Shown here one piece after another: positions 42,858 through 53,894 of a DNA stretch of 64,000 nt. The position numbers were made by a program, and so were the translations under genes. The stretch comes from Pseudomonas fulva 12-X. GTDB lineage: Bacteria > Pseudomonadota > Gammaproteobacteria > Pseudomonadales > Pseudomonadaceae. The DNA lies in NCBI RefSeq assembly GCF_000213805.1, contig NC_015556.1:1860001-1924000 (forward strand). Direction: 5' to 3'. The notes under the pieces are model-generated. The model was given only the letters and a program-made list of their open reading frames with translations. It had not been told where the DNA came from and did no database searches. Position 1 is the first letter of the stretch, and every line of letters begins with the position of its first letter.

Positions 42858-43376
42858 CTATCTCGCCAGCGCTGCAGAGCTGTCAGCCGCTACACTTTTC
42901 ACCTTGGCTGCCATCACAGCAGCCTGGATCGCCGCCAGGCTGCGCTTGGCCGCCGGCTTCTCGAACACCGCACTTTCGGCCAGCGTGTAAACGCACTCGC
43001 CGTTGTGCAGGGTGAATTCCACGAAGGCCAGATGCTCGGTCCACGAGCGATAGCGCCGTACCGTGAATAGGCTGTGCTTCGAGGTCACCGCACGCACGCT
43101 GCTCAGCGGTATCTGCCGGTGATTGCTTTCGCTGGCAATGATCAGTTCATCGTTGTGAATAGAGGCCGGCCCGGCCTTGCTCAGCCGGTGCCATTCCAAG
43201 GCGAACCGCCAGCCCATCAGCAACAAACAGCCGCCAACCAGCAGCAGTTCGGGCAGCCGCATGGCCGATGCCTTGAACAGCACCAGGCCACCCATCGCCA
43301 CCAGAATTGCCAGGGTGATCGAGCGATAGAAATACACGCTGTGAAAATCGGGGAAGGTCAGAAAGCGGATGTCCAT
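42858..43376 (-). CDS. Two-span membrane protein with PH-like cytosolic domain, unknown function
   Basis: The protein has 172 residues. Two adjacent membrane helices (FYRSITLAILVAMGGLVLFKA and LPELLLVGGCLLLMGWRFAL) precede a roughly 100-residue domain: NDELIIASESNHRQIPLSSVRAVTSKHSLFTVRRYRSWTEHLAFVEFTLHNGECVYTLA, which looks like a PH/YcxB-style beta barrel. No specific function is known. It is convergent with the methyltransferase gene. Confidence 0.65.
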   Translation of the reverse strand: MDIRFLTFPDFHSVYFYRSITLAILVAMGGLVLFKASAMRLPELLLVGGCLLLMGWRFALEWHRLSKAGPASIHNDELIIASESNHRQIPLSSVRAVTSKHSLFTVRRYRSWTEHLAFVEFTLHNGECVYTLAESAVFEKPAAKRSLAAIQAAVMAAKVKSVAADSSAALAR

Positions 43377-43538
43377 AGCGTCAATCTCGTCCAGAGGTCT
43401 GACTAAAGGCGTTGCTGGAGGCGCATAGTGCTACCTCCATGGCGACCTCCTGCCCGTGAGTGCGCGGCAATCACGGCAGGTTATGGCATCTGCCCGGCAT
43501 GCTGCGTGATCCGTCACGCAAATCGGCAGGGTGCTTGA

Positions 43539-44231
43539 TCAGTGCAGCGTCGGCGTAAGCCGCTCGGCAACCAGTTGGCGAGCCTGGTGGGCCAGTTGGT
43601 CCAGGTGATAGTCGCGCTGTTTCTCGGCCTCGCTCATGGCCTTCTTGCCATGCTGCTTGAGCAGGTAGGCGTGGATCTGCCGCACCTCGGTGGACTGAAA
43701 CACCGGCGCCAGGTCCTGCACGGCCACCAGGCCATCGGAGCGCTGGTCGCGGGTGTTCATCAGCACCTGCGGCCCTTGGGCGGCGAGCACCTGCAGGCCC
43801 ATGGCCTCGAAGGTCGGCACCTTGCCGGCGACGCAAGCCAGCTCCAGATGGGGATGCCGCTCGGTGATGCGCTGCAGCATGGCGCGAGCGATACCGCGAC
43901 GGCGGTGACTGGCGGCCACGGCCATGTAGGCGAGGGTGCAGGCCTCGGCGTCGTCCTGGCTGGGCAGGTACAGGGCGAAACCCAGCACCACGGCAGGGTC
44001 CTGATCGTCCAGGGCCATCAGCAGGTGCGTTGGGCTATCGGCTTCGCCATTCATGGCCTGCAGGTACAGGTGCACCTCAAAGCCGATCACGTACTGGTAC
44101 AGCTGGAACAGCGGGTTGCTGGGCGTCAGCGGCACCGGGCTGATATCGCTGAAGTAGTCCACCACCATCTGCAGCACCTGGGCTTTGAGGGACTCGGGTG
44201 GCGGGGCGTCGAGATGGGTGAGGGTGAACAT
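43539..44231 (-). CDS. GNAT-type acetyltransferase
   Basis: The protein has 230 residues. The acetyl-CoA region is visible as ACTLAYMAVAASHRRRGIARAMLQRITERHPHLELAC (R-R-R-G-I-A near residue 115). The N-terminal PPPESLKAQVLQMVVDYFSDI is extra, and the C-terminal tail is a charged coiled helix (KAMSEAEKQRDYHLDQLAHQARQLVAERL). The acceptor is unknown. Confidence 0.78.
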   Translation of the reverse strand: MFTLTHLDAPPPESLKAQVLQMVVDYFSDISPVPLTPSNPLFQLYQYVIGFEVHLYLQAMNGEADSPTHLLMALDDQDPAVVLGFALYLPSQDDAEACTLAYMAVAASHRRRGIARAMLQRITERHPHLELACVAGKVPTFEAMGLQVLAAQGPQVLMNTRDQRSDGLVAVQDLAPVFQSTEVRQIHAYLLKQHGKKAMSEAEKQRDYHLDQLAHQARQLVAERLTPTLH

Positions 44232-44364
44232 CGGGCGGGCTCTTGATAAAAACGGCGGGCGGTATTGTAACCCGTGGTGCCGACGAGCGTTGGCGCCGAG
44301 GGTCTATGAGGTTGCCGTCTCGGGTAACATGGCGCCGCATCGAGCATTGATCCGGATGGGCCTT

Positions 44365-44700
44365 ATGGCAGCGTCGAAACGAAAGTATGCAGGCATCGAA
44401 CGCGAGCTGATTCGCACCCTGACCGACGCCTGCGAAACGGCAAAGAGCGAAATCGTCGGCTTCCAGTGGCTCACCCATGAGGTGAACTACGAGCGCTTTC
44501 CCGAGAGCCTGCTCGTCACCTGGGTGTTCGACAGCGAAGCCAGCAAGGCGAGGGCGCTGGCCAGCGCGGACCAGGCCAGGATGCTGGCACTGACCCATGC
44601 CGCATTCGAGGCAGTGGGCATCAGCGTGGCCCGTATCAATGAGCACGTGGCGTTTTCGGTCGAGCAGCCGGCAAGGGGCAAACGTGGCCAAGGACATTGA
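44365..44700 (+). CDS. Conserved hypothetical protein
   Basis: The protein has 111 residues from ATG 44365 (MAASKRKYAGIERELIRTLTDACETAKSEIVGFQWLTHEVNYERFP); an ATG nine bases earlier is possible. The rest, LLVTWVFDSEASKARALASADQARMLALTHAAFEAVGI, has no recognised fold. It overlaps the start of a DUF1289 gene by 17 bases, so the two form a translational pair. I cannot assign a function. Confidence 0.7.
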   Translation: MAASKRKYAGIERELIRTLTDACETAKSEIVGFQWLTHEVNYERFPESLLVTWVFDSEASKARALASADQARMLALTHAAFEAVGISVARINEHVAFSVEQPARGKRGQGH

Positions 44701-44884
44701 AAATCCCTGCGTGTCGCTGTGTCAGCTCAACAGCGAAATGTGCGTCAGCTGTGGGCGCACGCGGGAGGAAATCCGCAAATGGCGGGGCATGAAGCGGCCG
44801 GAGAAGATGGCCACGGTGCAAAAGGCCGCGGCGCGGATGAAGGCGATTGCCAAGAAGAAGGGCAAGGGGCAGAAGTCCGATTAG
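44684..44884 (+). CDS. DUF1289 (cysteine-rich) protein
   Basis: The protein has 66 residues from GTG 44684. The domain is PCVSLCQLNSEMCVSCGRTREEIRKWRGM, with four Cys in the C-x3-C...C-x2-C arrangement of DUF1289, probably one zinc site, followed by a Lys-rich tail (KKGKGQK). The family is common in Pseudomonas but without a proven role. Confidence 0.85.
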   Translation: MAKDIENPCVSLCQLNSEMCVSCGRTREEIRKWRGMKRPEKMATVQKAAARMKAIAKKKGKGQKSD

Positions 44885-44935
44885 CCGTATGGGCGTAGTC
44901 ACGTAAGGTGGATCAGGGCACGTAGCCGACGTTGA

Positions 44936-44984
44936 TCGTTCCCACGCTCCGCGTGGGAATGCAGCCTGTGACGCTCCGCGTCAC
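44936..44984. repeat. REP hairpin doublet beside RAYT-1
   Basis: Hairpin 1 has arms TTCCCACGC and GCGTGGGAA (44939-44959); hairpin 2 has arms GTGACGC and GCGTCAC (44968-44984). Both use a TCC loop. The doublet overlaps the stop codon of the RAYT gene. Confidence 0.75.
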
Positions 44985-45517
44985 GAGTACCAGCGATCTA
45001 TCTCGATCAGCCCCGGCAAACCCGCGTAGTTTCTGGCGCTGGAGTAACGCCAATGCTCCGCGTTATCCACGTAGCCACGCTTGATCGGGTTCTGGTGGAT
45101 ATAGTCGAGCTTCTGCCGCATTACTGCTTCGCTATACACCAACTCTGCATGAGTGCCTTCCTGCCAGAGCTGGAATTGGCGATCGGTTTTATGCGCCCGT
45201 TTGCTAAAGCGCAGCCGTTCCAGCAAAAGTTCCGTCCCTCGCGCTTGCAGATGATCGATGATCTTGCGAGCGGTAAATGACTTGAAGCTGCTGAGGCATC
45301 TACCCAGGTCAGGCGCTTGTGCGACGAAGTGCAGATGGTTTTCCAGAATGACGTAACCGTAGAGACGTAACCCCTGATTGGCCTGCTGATAACGCCAGCA
45401 GTCCAGCAGGGTGTCGACCAGGGCAGGTCGAGTGAATAGCGGCAGCCATTCCAGCACTGTGCAAGTAAGGAAGTGTGGCTTGTCGGGTTCGGTAATGACG
45501 TAGCGGCTGCGGCCCAT
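44981..45517 (-). CDS. REP-associated tyrosine transposase (RAYT-1)
   Basis: The protein has 178 residues from ATG 45517. The Y1/HUH domain is complete: GRSRYVITEPDKPHFLTCTVLEWLPLF, the HUH-type metal motif ILENHLHFVAQAP (His-Leu-His near residue 58), and the nucleophile region MRQKLDYIHQNPIKRGYV with Tyr near residue 140. RAYTs move or excise REP sequences by single-strand nicking. REP hairpin doublets flank the gene on both sides, in inverted orientation, forming a REPtron. The gene looks intact. Confidence 0.85.
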   Translation of the reverse strand: MGRSRYVITEPDKPHFLTCTVLEWLPLFTRPALVDTLLDCWRYQQANQGLRLYGYVILENHLHFVAQAPDLGRCLSSFKSFTARKIIDHLQARGTELLLERLRFSKRAHKTDRQFQLWQEGTHAELVYSEAVMRQKLDYIHQNPIKRGYVDNAEHWRYSSARNYAGLPGLIEIDRWYS

Positions 45518-45821
45518 TGGATTCTTCCTTGAATCGACTGGTGGTGGACTGATCGTGTTGTGGGTAAGGAGTGTAGGTGGCCAATAGTTCTGGCTCCAGC
45601 ACACCGGTGGCTCCTGCTCTATGTTGCTCACAGGTTGCGCAACTGTGCAGTTTGCAGATTGGACGCTGGAGCGTCCGGGGCGGCATTCCCACGCGGAGCG
45701 TGGGAACGATCATGAATATGGGCGCCTCTGCTTTGGCTACAACCTGCACGCTAGAGCCATTGCCTTGTTTGCCGTCTACCCGCGCCTTAAGATGGCCGGC
45801 CCTTGCAAGGCAGGAAACATT
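45518..45821. other. Intergenic region between RAYT-1 and TPR gene
   Basis: The 304 bases hold the second REP doublet (45661-45706) and the start region of the TPR gene. No separate coding sequence is supported. Confidence 0.55.
45661..45706. repeat. REP hairpin doublet on far side of RAYT-1
   Basis: GGACGC/GCGTCC (45661-45676) and TTCCCACGC/GCGTGGGAA (45686-45706) form two hairpins with GGA-type loops, inverted relative to the doublet at 44936-44984. Confidence 0.75.
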
Positions 45822-46787
45822 ATGTGGTTCACCAAGAAAAACACGCTCAGTGACGAGCAGGCGACCGCGCTCAACGAGCAAGCATGGACCGCGTTTCGCG
45901 AGCAGAACCTGGATGTCGCGCTGGAGCATTTCCAGACCCTTGCCAAGGCGTGTCCTGCCGACCCGCGCTGGATGAACGGCGTTGGCGCGGTGAGCCTGGC
46001 CCGTGAAGATCGCGCCGGCGCCCGTCGACACTTTCAGATGGCTGCCGAGCACGATTATCCCGGCAGCCACTACAACCTTGGCATCATGGCCTATCAGGAA
46101 GATGACCTGGACGCCGCCCACCGGCACTTCCTGAGGGCTGCCGAGCACGATTATCCGGGCAGCCATTACAACCTTGGCACCATGGCCTTCCAGGAAGGCG
46201 ATCATGATGCTGCCCGCCATTATTTCCAGCAGGCCGCCAAGTACGATTGCCCCCGCAGCCACTTCTACCTTGGCAGCATGGCCTACCAGGACGGCGATCA
46301 CGATGCCGCTGTCGAGCACCTCGACAACGCCGTGCGCCACGATCATGCGGAAGCGTTGAATCTGCTCGGTGATATTCACCTGCACGCCGAGCGTTACTCG
46401 CAGGCCGAGCAGGCCTACCGGCGCGCCACTGAGCTGGGCAATGTCGACGGCTACAACAACCTTGGTCTGTTGTACCTGCAGCTCGAGGATTATCAGCAGG
46501 CCAAGCAGGCGTTGTTGCAGGCCCTGCAATCCGACCACGTCTACGCCCAGCACAATCTGGCGGTGGCCTATCACCGCCTGGGCGAGCTGGAGGCGGCCGA
46601 GCGTTGGTACCTGATTTCCTTCTCGCAGCACGGCAATCTGCAGTCGCTGGAGAACCTTGGGCATGTGTATGGCCACAGTGGGCGGGAAGTCGAGGGCCAG
46701 GCGCTGGTCGCGGCCTCTGACAAGCTCTATGAGGATCAGCCTCTCAATGAGTATGAGCAGGCGTTGATTGATCGTTTGTTGGCCTGA
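45822..46787 (+). CDS. Tetratricopeptide/Sel1-like repeat protein
   Basis: The protein has 321 residues from ATG 45822 (MWFTKKNTLSDEQATALNEQAW). About eight TPR/Sel1 units of 32-34 residues are visible. Three consecutive units starting at DNA positions 46041, 46137 and 46233 are almost identical and exactly 96 bases apart (AAEHDYPGSHYNLGxMAxQExD pattern). The protein probably scaffolds protein contacts. No signal peptide is seen. The high repeat identity suggests recent expansion. Confidence 0.82.
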   Translation: MWFTKKNTLSDEQATALNEQAWTAFREQNLDVALEHFQTLAKACPADPRWMNGVGAVSLAREDRAGARRHFQMAAEHDYPGSHYNLGIMAYQEDDLDAAHRHFLRAAEHDYPGSHYNLGTMAFQEGDHDAARHYFQQAAKYDCPRSHFYLGSMAYQDGDHDAAVEHLDNAVRHDHAEALNLLGDIHLHAERYSQAEQAYRRATELGNVDGYNNLGLLYLQLEDYQQAKQALLQALQSDHVYAQHNLAVAYHRLGELEAAERWYLISFSQHGNLQSLENLGHVYGHSGREVEGQALVAASDKLYEDQPLNEYEQALIDRLLA

Positions 46788-46822
46788 AGCGCAATGCGCT
46801 GATATGGGGTACTTCCTTGATC

Positions 46823-46868
46823 GTTCCCACGCTCTGCGTGGTAACGCCTTTGGGGACGCTCTGCGTCC
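46823..46868. repeat. REP hairpin doublet beside RAYT-2
   Basis: GTTCCCACGC/GCGTGGTAAC (46823-46845, one mismatch) and GGACGC/GCGTCC (46854-46868) with TCT loops. It belongs to the same family as the RAYT-1 doublets. Confidence 0.7.
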
Positions 46869-46920
46869 TGCTTTTGGTCAGAGACAAAGATCAGATGTAG
46901 CGTCGCACCTGGTGGTGATC

Positions 46921-46965
46921 GACGCAGAGCGTCTAAGGCTGCGTTACCACGCGGAGCGTGGGAAC
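46921..46965. repeat. REP hairpin doublet at RAYT-2 stop codon
   Basis: GACGC/GCGTC (46921-46933) and GTTACCACGC/GCGTGGGAAC (46943-46965) form two hairpins immediately before the RAYT-2 terminal codon, in inverted orientation to the 46823 doublet. Confidence 0.7.
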
Positions 46966-46967
46966 GA

Positions 46968-47430
46968 TCAATACGGCCAATCTTCAAGGTGTTCTACATA
47001 ACCGTGTTTCAGTGGGTTGATGTGGATGTAATCGAAGTGGTGCCGGTAATCCCGCTCATTGCGGATCAGATGCTCCCAGTAACGTCGTTGCCATACAGTA
47101 ACGTCGTTGCCATATACCGCGCTCGCCGCGGCGCTGCTGGTTATCTGTGCGTGTCTCGGTGACGGGCAGGCGTTTGGAGAAAGCGAACTTGATGATCTTC
47201 CAGCGCAGGGCAAAGTCGGCATCGCCCGGCGGTAGCGTCCACAGGCAGTGCATGTGGTCGGGCAACACCACCCAGGCATCGATTTGAAAGGGATGACGGG
47301 CCCGCGTAGCTCGTACCGTCTCGCGTAGCAGATCAATCTCGCGGATCAGCAGATCGCTGCGGCGATCACGCAGGTTGACGGTGAAGAAGTAAGTAGCGCC
47401 GGCAATGCGAGCGCGGCGGTAGTTGGGCAT
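46968..47430 (-). pseudogene. RAYT-2, frameshifted by a 19-bp tandem duplication
   Basis: From ATG 47430 the reading frame starts MPNYRRARIAGATYFFTVNLRDRRSDLL and carries the HUH motif VLPDHMHCLW. It should continue GERGIWQRRYWEHLIRNERDYRHHFDYIHINPLKHGYVEHLEDWPY. The second part is intact but in another frame. The cause is a perfect duplication of CAGTAACGTCGTTGCCATA at 47077-47095 and 47096-47114: 19 bases shifts the frame by one. The nucleophile Tyr lies after the break, so transposase activity is lost unless the frame is restored. Confidence 0.82.
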
Positions 47431-47515
47431 GTTGGCTCGTCCTTGAGCTGTGGTGTTGCCTGAACCATGGTGGACAAGCTTCGCGTTGTCCACCCTACGC
47501 GGTGGGTATTGCGGC

Positions 47516-47545
47516 GTAGGGTGGATGACGCTCTTTTCATCCACC
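47516..47545. repeat. Dispersed GTAGGGTGGAT-type repeat, second copy
   Basis: The 30 bases are identical to 18788-18817. A partial inverted companion (CCACCCTACGC) lies at 47490-47500. Confidence 0.55.
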
Positions 47546-47569
47546 GCTTGCAGTTGTCCGGGCTACTCG

Positions 47570-48625
47570 CTATCTCTTTTTACGATCAATTTGTTGTGAA
47601 AAATCAAATCTTGCGATATGGGAGTCCGATATTTTTTCAGAGTCCATAAAAGCTACTTCGCTGAAGATGTCTAGGGCGTGGCTTCTATCTTTTAGGAAGT
47701 CATTCGCATCTAGATGTTTAAGAATAGAGTACTTTTCTATGTATCTCTTCATGCCCGAACCGTTACTTGTAAGGCAGTTCATGGTCAATATTTTTAGTTC
47801 ATCGCCAGTTAGTAAGGCCCTGAACATGCTGCTGTATCGGCGTCTGAAAAAATAAGCTTGTCTTTCTGGTGGGATTTTTGAGTTGGGATCGCTAGTGTGG
47901 TTGTATTCGTCAATGGTTTTTAATATTTGATATATGTTTCTGAAGTAGTGTGATAGTGATTCTGGATATTTTATTTCTAGCGTTGATGTGGCCGCTTTGG
48001 AAAGTTTTTCTATCTCTTTCTGCCTCAGTAGATAGTATTTTTGGCTTTTACTTGTTTTTTGTAGTTCGTCATCAGCTTTGTCTAATGACAAAAGTTCAAA
48101 TCTTATTTGTTCGAGTATCAGCTTTAGTATGTTTTCTCCTGTTCTATCGCTCAGGAATCTATCAATTAATCGGTTGTGGACTTCAAAGAGTCGAAATAAT
48201 GCTGACTCAAAATTTTGCCTTTCAAATATTTCTGTTTGTTTGAATTGGATGGTGTTGGAGAGTTTCGCCTCTTCTCGTGCGTCTTTTAGTTCGTTTCTTT
48301 GTATTTTTATTGTATGTAGTACAGCCATTAGCGCTAGAAAGCTGAGTAAGGGGTTTAGAATTCCTCCAATGTAGTCACCTATCTGTCCCCAGTATTGAAG
48401 TCTATCCTCGTTAGGTATTTTGAATGATACGAATGTGTCTGAGAGATTTAGGTAGAGTAGTGCAGCTACGGCCAGCGACAGTGTTGTGCTTGTTATTGTT
48501 ATAAAACTTCCAAACGTTATTTTTGAGAAGACTTCCTTGGTTATTATGGTCCTATATTTAACGGCTCTTAGTATTTTTTCTTTTAATAGTTTTTTCTTGA
48601 ATTCGTAGGCCAGCCGAATACTCAT
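47570..48625 (-). CDS. Putative phage abortive infection protein (AbiC-like, PF16872-type)
   Basis: The protein has 351 residues from ATG 48625. Two membrane helices near residues ~37-58 and ~85-105 (ITFGSFITITSTTLSLAVAALLYLNL; GGILNPLLSFLALMAVLHTIKI) precede a cytosolic domain: IFERQNFESALFRLFEVHNRLIDRF and later YPESLSHYFRNIYQILKTIDEYN...RRRYSSMFRALLTGDELKILTMNCL. These are the putAbiC-type landmarks. Codon and base use are strikingly AT-rich compared with neighbours, pointing to horizontal transfer. It begins just downstream of the nrdB terminator and ends near the RAYT-2/REP cluster. Phage defence is inference from family resemblance. Confidence 0.68.
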   Translation of the reverse strand: MSIRLAYEFKKKLLKEKILRAVKYRTIITKEVFSKITFGSFITITSTTLSLAVAALLYLNLSDTFVSFKIPNEDRLQYWGQIGDYIGGILNPLLSFLALMAVLHTIKIQRNELKDAREEAKLSNTIQFKQTEIFERQNFESALFRLFEVHNRLIDRFLSDRTGENILKLILEQIRFELLSLDKADDELQKTSKSQKYYLLRQKEIEKLSKAATSTLEIKYPESLSHYFRNIYQILKTIDEYNHTSDPNSKIPPERQAYFFRRRYSSMFRALLTGDELKILTMNCLTSNGSGMKRYIEKYSILKHLDANDFLKDRSHALDIFSEVAFMDSEKISDSHIARFDFSQQIDRKKR

Positions 48626-48652
48626 GGACGCTTCGTGCTCTAATTTATGTGC

Positions 48653-48677
48653 AAAAAAACCCCGCACTAGGCGGGGC
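48653..48677 (-). terminator. Rho-independent terminator of nrdB
   Basis: On the minus strand GCCCCGC-loop-GCGGGG is followed by seven T residues (hairpin 48660-48676). It lies between the nrdB stop and the AbiC-like start, separating the two genes transcriptionally. Confidence 0.85.
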
Positions 48678-48748
48678 TCTTTATCGAAGCTTCAACCCCA
48701 ACATCCATGGCAGGTGTTGGGTGAATCTAGCGTGATTTCAAACTGACA

Positions 48749-50005
48749 TCAATCCCAGCTCAACGCCCCGCCAGTCTGATACTCGATCACGCGGGTCTCG
48801 AAGAAGTTCTTCTCCTTCTTGAGGTCCATGATCTCGCTCATCCACGGGAACGGGTTGGTGGTGCCCGGGTATTCTTCCTTCAGGCCGATTTGGGTCAGGC
48901 GGCGGTTGGCGATGAATTTGAGGTAGTCCTCCATCATCGCGGCGTTCATGCCCAGTACGCCGCGCGGCATGGTGTCGCGTGCGTATTCGATTTCCAGCTG
49001 GGCGCCCTGCAGGATCATCTGGGTCGCTTCGTCCTTCATGGTGGCGTCCCACAGGTGCGGATTTTCGATCTTGATCTGGTTGATCATGTCGATGCCGAAG
49101 TTCAGGTGCATGGACTCGTCACGCAGGATGTACTGGAACTGCTCGGCGGTGCCGGTCATCTTGTTGCGGCGGCCCATGGAGAGGATCTGGGTGAAGCCGC
49201 AGTAGAAGAAGATGCCTTCGAGTACGCAGTAGTAGGCGATCAGGTTCTTGAGGAACTGGCGATCGGTTTCCGGGGTGCCGGTTTCGAACTTGGGGTCGGA
49301 GATCGAGCGGGTGTACTTCAGGCCCCAGGAGGCTTTCTTCGCGACGCTCGGGATCTCGTGGTACATGTTGAAGATTTCGCCTTCATCCATGCCCAGCGAT
49401 TCGATGCAGTACTGGTAGGCGTGGGTGTGGATCGCTTCCTCGAAGGCCTGGCGCAGGATGTACTGGCGGCACTCGGGGTTGGTGATCAGGCGGTACACGG
49501 CCAGTACCAAGTTGTTGGCGACCAGGCTGTCGGCGGTGGAGAAGAAGCCCAGGTTGCGCTTGACGATGCGGCGCTCGTCTTCGGTCAGGCCGTCGGCGGA
49601 CTTCCACAGGGCGATGTCCGCGGTCATGTTCACTTCCTGGGGCATCCAGTGGTTGGCGCAACCATCCAGATACTTCTGCCAGGCCCAGTCGTACTTGAAG
49701 GGTACGAGCTGGTTGAGGTCGGCGCGGGCGTTGATCATCTGCTTGTCGCCGACTTCCACGCGCGCGGAGCTGCCCTCGAGCTCGTCCAGGCCTTCCTGGA
49801 TGTCGAGGTCGTTGAGGGCTTGTTTGGCGCGGGCTACGGCAGCGGAGTCGCTGGCGTCGACGGCGCGGGCTTCGAGGGCGGCATTGCCGCCGACCTGGTT
49901 GAGTTTTTCCAGGCTCATGTCGGCGCCGGCCTGTGCGGCGTTGTTCTTGGCGGGGGAGGCGGCTTCGGCGCCGTCTTCCTTGTCGAATTCATCCCAGCTC
50001 AGCAT
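48749..50005 (-). CDS. nrdB: Ribonucleoside-diphosphate reductase class Ia subunit beta
   Basis: The protein has 418 residues. It holds the diiron-tyrosyl radical ligand set: the first Asp/Glu in [12 protein letters not shown]-x2-H in [13 protein letters not shown], and E-x2-H in [13 protein letters not shown]. The C-terminal tail ([11 protein letters not shown]) docks to NrdA. The Pseudomonas-type N-terminal extension of about 90 residues is present. It transfers the radical to NrdA for deoxyribonucleotide synthesis. It is 173 bases downstream of nrdA on the same strand. Confidence 0.95.
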   Translation of the reverse strand: MLSWDEFDKEDGAEAASPAKNNAAQAGADMSLEKLNQVGGNAALEARAVDASDSAAVARAKQALNDLDIQEGLDELEGSSARVEVGDKQMINARADLNQLVPFKYDWAWQKYLDGCANHWMPQEVNMTADIALWKSADGLTEDERRIVKRNLGFFSTADSLVANNLVLAVYRLITNPECRQYILRQAFEEAIHTHAYQYCIESLGMDEGEIFNMYHEIPSVAKKASWGLKYTRSISDPKFETGTPETDRQFLKNLIAYYCVLEGIFFYCGFTQILSMGRRNKMTGTAEQFQYILRDESMHLNFGIDMINQIKIENPHLWDATMKDEATQMILQGAQLEIEYARDTMPRGVLGMNAAMMEDYLKFIANRRLTQIGLKEEYPGTTNPFPWMSEIMDLKKEKNFFETRVIEYQTGGALSWD

Positions 50006-50178
50006 GGTGGGGCTCCTGCTCGAGAGGCCGGCGAATGGCCGGCCTGTGTGGATTGTGGCTAATCGGTCGGTAGCTTGCGGTGCACGCAGAGCGCTACGGC
50101 TGATTATCAGAGGCCGGGGCTGTACCCCGGCTCTTGGGTTATCGGTGCCGGCTGCAGTGGCTGCAGCCGGCTAGGCCA

Positions 50179-53088
<2,910 letters not shown>

Positions 53089-53480
53089 GAAGGTCTCCAT
53101 GATCAATGAAATTTTCGGGTTGTAGCATTCCGTCGCTGATCGACGTGGTACCTGGCTTTCATTCCAATCGACAAAGCCTGCGCCTGCACGAGGCGGGCAG
53201 CAGGGTGTTGCAAAAAGGCGGTGATGGACCGGCTGGCGTGCGGCTCAGCGGCGGTCGGTACTGTTCGATTGCCGGAACGCTTCATCCCTGGCGTTAACTG
53301 GTGCTTCCTGCTGCGCATGGCCACTAGATGTAGTGTGGGCACAGCCTCTGGTGTTGCGTATGGCGCGAACGATTGGCTCATTCGCTGCCGCTGTATCCGG
53401 GTTGCCGCCGCCTTGGCAAAAAGGGGCTTGGGCCATGGACTTCATCGGCACATTTGTGCTTGGGTCCGTTTGGGCCAGAA

Positions 53481-53496
53481 ACCCAACATATAGGGG
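53481..53496. promoter_or_regulatory. NrdR-like box 1
   Basis: ACCCAACATATAGGGG matches 12 of 16 positions of the NrdR consensus ACACWATATATWGTGT. Its start is exactly 31 bases from that of box 2, the spacing typical of NrdR-box pairs. Confidence 0.55.
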
Positions 53497-53511
53497 TCTG
53501 GCGAACTGGGG

Positions 53512-53564
53512 ATACAAGATAGTGCGGTGTGGGCAGCAAGGCAAGCCCTTCGGCTTGTGGATAA
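53512..53564 (-). promoter_or_regulatory. Candidate nrdA promoter with NrdR-like box 2 and DnaA box
   Basis: On the minus strand -35 TTGCCT (53539-53544) is followed, after 17 bases, by -10 TATCTT (53516-53521). NrdR-like box 2 (53512-53527, 11 of 16 matches) overlaps the -10. A perfect DnaA box TTATCCACA (53556-53564) lies just upstream. NrdR would repress and DnaA could couple expression to replication; the latter is inferred from E. coli nrdAB. Confidence 0.5.
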
Positions 53565-53810
53565 ATCTGTGGGTTATGCCGGGGTAAGTGGCGCAAATGC
53601 CCATGGTTGCTGGGGCTCGCGAGAGGCTGGGTAGTTATGTCGCAGGCAGATTTTTTTAGGCCTTTTGCCGGGTGGTTGCGCAAGCGTGCACAAACACAAG
53701 ATATGGGATTATTTACTGAACTTTCTGGTCAATGTGCCATCACGGCTTATGTGCTCTATTTAAGCGCTACGGTGTGACCGTTGGTCGCTCGATGTAAGGC
53801 CATCGCACCT

Positions 53811-53860
53811 GTGGGAACGGGCCATGCCCGTGATCTTTCGCGGGCATGGCCCGCTCCCAC
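53811..53860. repeat. REP pair (GTGGGAGCGGGCC family)
   Basis: GTGGGAACGGGCCATGCCCGTGA and an inverted partner ending GGCCCGCTCCCAC are separated by a short spacer. The pair lies between the RluA-family stop and the nrdA upstream region. Confidence 0.75.
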
Positions 53861-53894
53861 AGTGAATTGAGTCGCCCTGACTAGCAGGTGTTCA

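Larger units (their letters stand above)
53089..53894. other. Long upstream region of nrdA
   Basis: This 806-base gap contains two NrdR-like boxes, a promoter candidate, a DnaA box and a REP pair near 53811. Short open frames here (for example 53221-53493 plus) lack any recognisable protein features. A transcript starting near 53508 would have a leader of about 420 bases. Confidence 0.6.

Noticed and set aside
46968..47430. Calling RAYT-2 a programmed-frameshift gene
   Set aside because: No slippery heptamer is present at the junction; a perfect 19-bp duplication explains the break fully.
53221..53493. 90-codon frame upstream of nrdA
   Set aside because: No signal peptide, no recognised motif, and it overlaps the promoter-like region with NrdR boxes.
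53694..53709. Third NrdR-like box (ACACAAGATATGGGAT)
   Set aside because: It matches 12 of 16 positions but has no partner at 31 bases and lies farther from the promoter candidate; kept only as a weak possibility.
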